This document shows, one piece after another, positions 50,703 to 53,486 of a stretch of 53,486 bases of DNA. The first letter of the stretch is position 1. Each line of letters begins with the position of its first letter. The stretch is from Chloroflexi bacterium 54-19 (GTDB lineage Bacteria > Chloroflexota > Chloroflexia > Chloroheliales > Chloroheliaceae): positions 48,879 to 102,364 of the forward strand of contig MKTJ01000061.1 of the NCBI GenBank assembly GCA_001898225.1. The letters run 5' to 3'. Made by a program: the position numbers and the translations under genes. The notes under the pieces are model-generated. The model was not told where the DNA came from. It saw only the letters and a program-made list of their open reading frames with translations, and did not search any database.

Positions 50703-51617
50703 GTGATAGAAGTCGCCATAATGATAGAGGGCCAGAACGGCCTTAACTGGTCGCGCTGGCAGCGCATCGCCCGGGCGGTCGAAGACCTGGGATTTGTGGG
50801 GCTGTACCGCTCGGACCACTACACCAACCCGGAAACGCCGGACCAGGATTCGCTGGAATTGTGGGTCTCGTTAACCTGGCTGGCCGGGCATACCAGGCGG
50901 ATTGAGTTCGGCTCGATGGTCAGCCCGGTAACTTTTCGGCACCCGACCATGACCGCCCGCATGGCAAGCGCCGTGGACGACCTGAGCGGCGGGCGGCTCA
51001 CGTTGGGCCTGGGGGCAGGCTGGCAGGAGCGCGAACACCACAACTACGGCTGGGATTTACTGCCGATTCCCGAACGCTTCGCCCGGTTCGAGGAAGGGTT
51101 ACAGGTCATTACCCGCCTTTTCAAGAGCGACCAGCCGGTCGAATTTGAAGGCAAATACTTTCAGTTGCACGATGCCATTCTTTTGCCGCGCCCGGCCCGG
51201 CCCGGCGGTCCGCCCATCCTGATTGGCGGCACCGGACCCAAACGGACCCTACCCCTGGCCGCGAAATACGCCTCGGAATGGAACGGCAACGTCATCAACC
51301 CGGCAAAGTACGCCGAACTTAACGCCGAACTGAGCCGGTTGGTGGTAGAAAACGGGCGCGACCCGGCCTCGGTCCGGCGCTCCCTGACCACCAATATCTT
51401 TTACGGGAAAGACCAGGCCGCCCTGGACCGCCGCCTGGCGACCACCAGCCAGACCCCGGCCCAACTCAAAGAGCGGGGCATCCTGGTCGGGACCGGCGCC
51501 GAGGTGCGGGAGCAGTTGGCCGAATTCGAACAGGCCGGGGCCCAGCGGGCCATGCTCCAATGGCTCAACATGGACGACCTGGAAGGTCTCGAAAACCTGG
51601 CGAAAGATATTTTATAA
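50703..51617 (+). CDS. LLM-class (luciferase-like) oxidoreductase, F420- or FMN-dependent
   Basis: 304 residues from GTG 50703. A TIM-barrel with LYRSDHYTNP, GSMVSPVTFRHP, GRLTLGLGAGWQEREH and RPARPGGPPILIGGTG, the standard segments of the luciferase-like monooxygenase superfamily; GAGWQEREHHNYG is typical of the F420-dependent branch. These enzymes oxidise or reduce alcohols and sugars with F420 or FMN. It lies between yicI and the lactonase gene in a sugar operon, so oxidation of a fucose or xylose sugar to its lactone is an attractive role by analogy to F420-dependent glucose-6-phosphate dehydrogenase of this superfamily. Substrate and cofactor are inferred. Confidence 0.85.
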   Translation: MIEVAIMIEGQNGLNWSRWQRIARAVEDLGFVGLYRSDHYTNPETPDQDSLELWVSLTWLAGHTRRIEFGSMVSPVTFRHPTMTARMASAVDDLSGGRLTLGLGAGWQEREHHNYGWDLLPIPERFARFEEGLQVITRLFKSDQPVEFEGKYFQLHDAILLPRPARPGGPPILIGGTGPKRTLPLAAKYASEWNGNVINPAKYAELNAELSRLVVENGRDPASVRRSLTTNIFYGKDQAALDRRLATTSQTPAQLKERGILVGTGAEVREQLAEFEQAGAQRAMLQWLNMDDLEGLENLAKDIL

Positions 51618-51669
51618 CAACGCTTTTACTGGTTTTATCGAAGTTGCTAAATAGCGGTGAAAGGAAAAT

Positions 51670-52536
51670 ATGCCCTTACTCGATGTTCCGGTTATAGATA
51701 CGCACGTCCACCTCTGGGATAAAGATAACTTCCGGGTTAGCTGGATTGACGGCAACCCCACCCTGGACCGGGAGTACGGCCTGGCCGAGTTCGACCAGCA
51801 CAGCCGGGAAGTGGCCCCGGAAAGTTTTGTTTTCGTGGAAGCCGGCATAGACCCCCATTACGCCTTTCTGGAGGCGGAGTGGGTCGCGGGGTTAGCCCAA
51901 CAGGACCGGCGGCTAAAGGGGATTGTGGCCGCCGCGCCCCTGGAAGACGGTCACCACACCCGCCACTACCTGGACCGCCTGGCCGCCCTTGGGCCGGTGG
52001 TCAAAGGCATCCGGCGGCTGCTTCAGGGCGAGGCCGACCCCTTTTTCTGCCTCCAACCGGCCTTTATCGAAGGAGTTAAAATGCTGCCCGCCTACGGCTT
52101 CTCCTTCGACATCTGCATCATCAACCACCAGTTACCGGGGGCTATCGAACTGGTCCGGCGCTGTCCGGAGGTAAATTTCGTCCTCGACCATATCGCCAAG
52201 CCAAACATCAAGGCCGGGGAACTCGACCCCTGGCGGGAAAACCTGGCCGAACTGGCCGGGCTGCCGAACGTGGCCTGTAAGGTGAGCGGCCTGGTGACGG
52301 AAGCCGACCTCGATAATTGGACCCAGGCTGACCTCGCTCTTTATGTCGCGCACGTGCTGGAAGTCTTCGGCGAGGACCGGGTAATTTTCGGCAGCGACTG
52401 GCCGGTGGCCTACCAGGCGACGAGCTACACCCGCTGGGTCGAAACTCTCAACAACCTTACTTCCCACCTCTCGCCGGAAGCCCGCCGCAAGCTCTGGGCC
52501 GACAACGCCCGGCGGGTCTATCGCCTCGACGCTTAA
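51670..52536 (+). CDS. Amidohydrolase-family lactonase, L-fuconolactonase-like
   Basis: 288 residues from ATG 51670 with AAAGGAAAA upstream. The PF04909 barrel is shown by VIDTHVHLWD (metal-binding HxH), FVEAGIDPHYAF, FVLDHIAKPNI with a second histidine, and FGSDWPVAYQA with the catalytic aspartate. Relatives hydrolyse L-fucono- or L-rhamnono-1,5-lactone. In an operon with L-fuconate dehydratase the natural assignment is L-fuconolactone to L-fuconate. Other sugar lactones are possible. It ends 9 bases before a convergent gene. Confidence 0.85.
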   Translation: MPLLDVPVIDTHVHLWDKDNFRVSWIDGNPTLDREYGLAEFDQHSREVAPESFVFVEAGIDPHYAFLEAEWVAGLAQQDRRLKGIVAAAPLEDGHHTRHYLDRLAALGPVVKGIRRLLQGEADPFFCLQPAFIEGVKMLPAYGFSFDICIINHQLPGAIELVRRCPEVNFVLDHIAKPNIKAGELDPWRENLAELAGLPNVACKVSGLVTEADLDNWTQADLALYVAHVLEVFGEDRVIFGSDWPVAYQATSYTRWVETLNNLTSHLSPEARRKLWADNARRVYRLDA

Positions 52537-52545
52537 GCTCGTAGC

Positions 52546-53486
52546 TTAGGCCGGTTCGAAAAGGACCAGTAACAGGCGGTCCAGCCGGACCGCCTGGACC
52601 ACTTTATATTTACTTTGAAAAGTTTGTAGGGTTTGCGCCTGGAAATCGGGGCTGTGCATCCAGGCGATTGTTTGACTCAGGTCGAAAGGTTGGGGTGCGC
52701 TGCTCAACTCGCCGGGCGGCACGTTTAGCTCGAAAATCAGCCAGGTCCGGCCCGTCCGGTGGGCAATCTGGTCCTCGCTAATCCAGGCGGTGTGCATCTG
52801 GTCGAGCAAAGCCGGGAAAATATTGGGGAACGGATATTCTTTGAGCGGTAGCTTTTCCGGCGCTAAACCCTCGTTGTAATAGACCAGCGGTAGCCAGCCA
52901 ATATCGGTTACGTCTACGGCCAGGTCGCCCGGCTGCGAGTTCTGGTTCAGGTAGCGGTTGGCGGCAATGGCATCGTACCGGGCGATATAAAAGGGATTGG
53001 TCTGCCCGCTATACATCCCCGGCAGCAGCCAGAAGCCGAGCAACACTGCCAGGGCCAGCGGCGCAGTGGGCAGCACCCAGCCTCCTCTTTTGCGATTGTG
53101 GAGGGCGGTCCAGCCCAAAAGCAGGTAGAAATAGGGGGCGCAGGCAATCAGGGCCTTGTCGAGATAAAGCGGCTGGAAGATATAGGAAACAACCACCAGC
53201 AAGGCCATCGGGACCACCAGCAGCCAACCGGTCAGGGCCAGGGGCGGTCTTTCGGACGAAAAAAGCCCTCGCCCGGCCTGCCAGGCCACCAGGAACAGCA
53301 AGACCACCACCAGCGCGAAAGCCAGCAAAAATGTTCCAGGCTCGAACACCCCGAAAAGAAAGCTATAAAAAGTCCGCAGGACGATAACCGGGTCGGGCGC
53401 GGGTATCCAGAAATTGCCCTTAATCGTGTCGAGGCGGGTCGAGAGCTTCGGCCAGAGCAGTAGACCACTGGCAATCCCGGTCGCGG
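52546..53486 (-). CDS. Integral membrane protein, glycosyltransferase family 39-like, 3' part
   Basis: The minus frame is open from its stop at 52546 to the window edge; the GTG at 53349 is not a real start as in-frame coding continues upstream (ATGIASGLLLWPKLS and further). The visible 313 residues have several membrane helices (FLLAFALVVVLLFLVAW, GWLLVVPMALLVVVSYIF, APYFYLLLGW and LALAVLLGFWLLPG) then a soluble C-terminal domain with DIGWLPLVYYNEGL. The pattern of hydrophobic core followed by such a domain is that of ArnT/PMT-type (GT39/83) lipid-linked sugar transferases. The catalytic N-terminus is outside the window. Convergent with the lactonase gene. Confidence 0.7.
   Translation of the reverse strand, partial: ATGIASGLLLWPKLSTRLDTIKGNFWIPAPDPVIVLRTFYSFLFGVFEPGTFLLAFALVVVLLFLVAWQAGRGLFSSERPPLALTGWLLVVPMALLVVVSYIFQPLYLDKALIACAPYFYLLLGWTALHNRKRGGWVLPTAPLALAVLLGFWLLPGMYSGQTNPFYIARYDAIAANRYLNQNSQPGDLAVDVTDIGWLPLVYYNEGLAPEKLPLKEYPFPNIFPALLDQMHTAWISEDQIAHRTGRTWLIFELNVPPGELSSAPQPFDLSQTIAWMHSPDFQAQTLQTFQSKYKVVQAVRLDRLLLVLFEPA

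Noticed and set aside
1..53486. CRISPR arrays, tRNA or rRNA genes and insertion sequences
   Set aside because: I looked through the gaps on both strands and saw no regular repeat-spacer arrays, no cloverleaf-like sequences and no transposase genes.

Overview
The window is one continuous bacterial segment, GC-rich in genes and clearly AT-richer between them. It has no rRNA, tRNA, CRISPR array or recognisable insertion sequence. The gene content (RNase J, UvrD/PcrA with a C-terminal Tudor-like tail, a fused AccDA carboxyltransferase, Gram-positive-like SOS box, TldD/PmbA pair, many glycosidases and Gfo/Idh/MocA-type genes) fits a Chloroflexota-like bacterium best. This is inference from gene content; genus and class cannot be fixed from the sequence alone.

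Region 1 (1-19237, all + strand) is a biosynthetic locus for an unidentified lipid or polyketide. It opens inside the terminal acyl carrier protein of a megasynthase that lies mostly outside the window. Next comes a 2072-residue enzyme with the order FabL-type enoyl reductase / ketosynthase / ketosynthase lacking its cysteine / ketoreductase / dehydratase. A cytochrome P450, a second ketoreductase protein, an MMPL (RND-type) exporter fused to TPR repeats, an NTF2-like protein, a SRPBCC protein, a hot-dog thioesterase, a fused AccD-AccA, a stand-alone cyclic-nucleotide-binding protein and a methyltransferase follow in the same direction. Together they could make malonyl-CoA, extend and fully reduce an acyl chain, oxidise it and export it. 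The KS-KS0 pair, PUFA-like KR and ACP resemble PUFA synthases, but the usual flavin enoyl reductase (PfaD) is replaced by a fused FabL-like SDR.

Region 2 (19263-31593) is accessory. It holds a rifamycin phosphotransferase on the minus strand, then a group with an esterase, a Gfo/Idh/MocA oxidoreductase, a phytanoyl-CoA-dioxygenase-like enzyme and a GH116 glycosidase. A monoacylglycerol-lipase-like hydrolase, a siderophore-interacting-type flavoprotein and an orphan sugar ABC permease are mixed in.

Region 3 (31897-46343) is mostly housekeeping: a TldD/PmbA protease pair, UmuD-UmuC translesion synthesis genes with an upstream SOS box, pcrA-rnc-esterase on the + strand, and YkgJ-like protein, RNase J, a small membrane protein and a type-4 uracil-DNA glycosylase on the minus strand.

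Region 4 (46987-52536) is a four-gene + strand operon with L-fuconate dehydratase, alpha-xylosidase YicI, an LLM-class oxidoreductase and a fuconolactonase-like amidohydrolase. The mix suggests use of fucose- and xylose-bearing plant oligosaccharides such as fucosylated xyloglucan fragments. The window ends in the 3' part of a minus-strand membrane glycosyltransferase-like gene. Small dispersed palindromic repeats sit in the gaps at 41070-41107 and 46582-46832.
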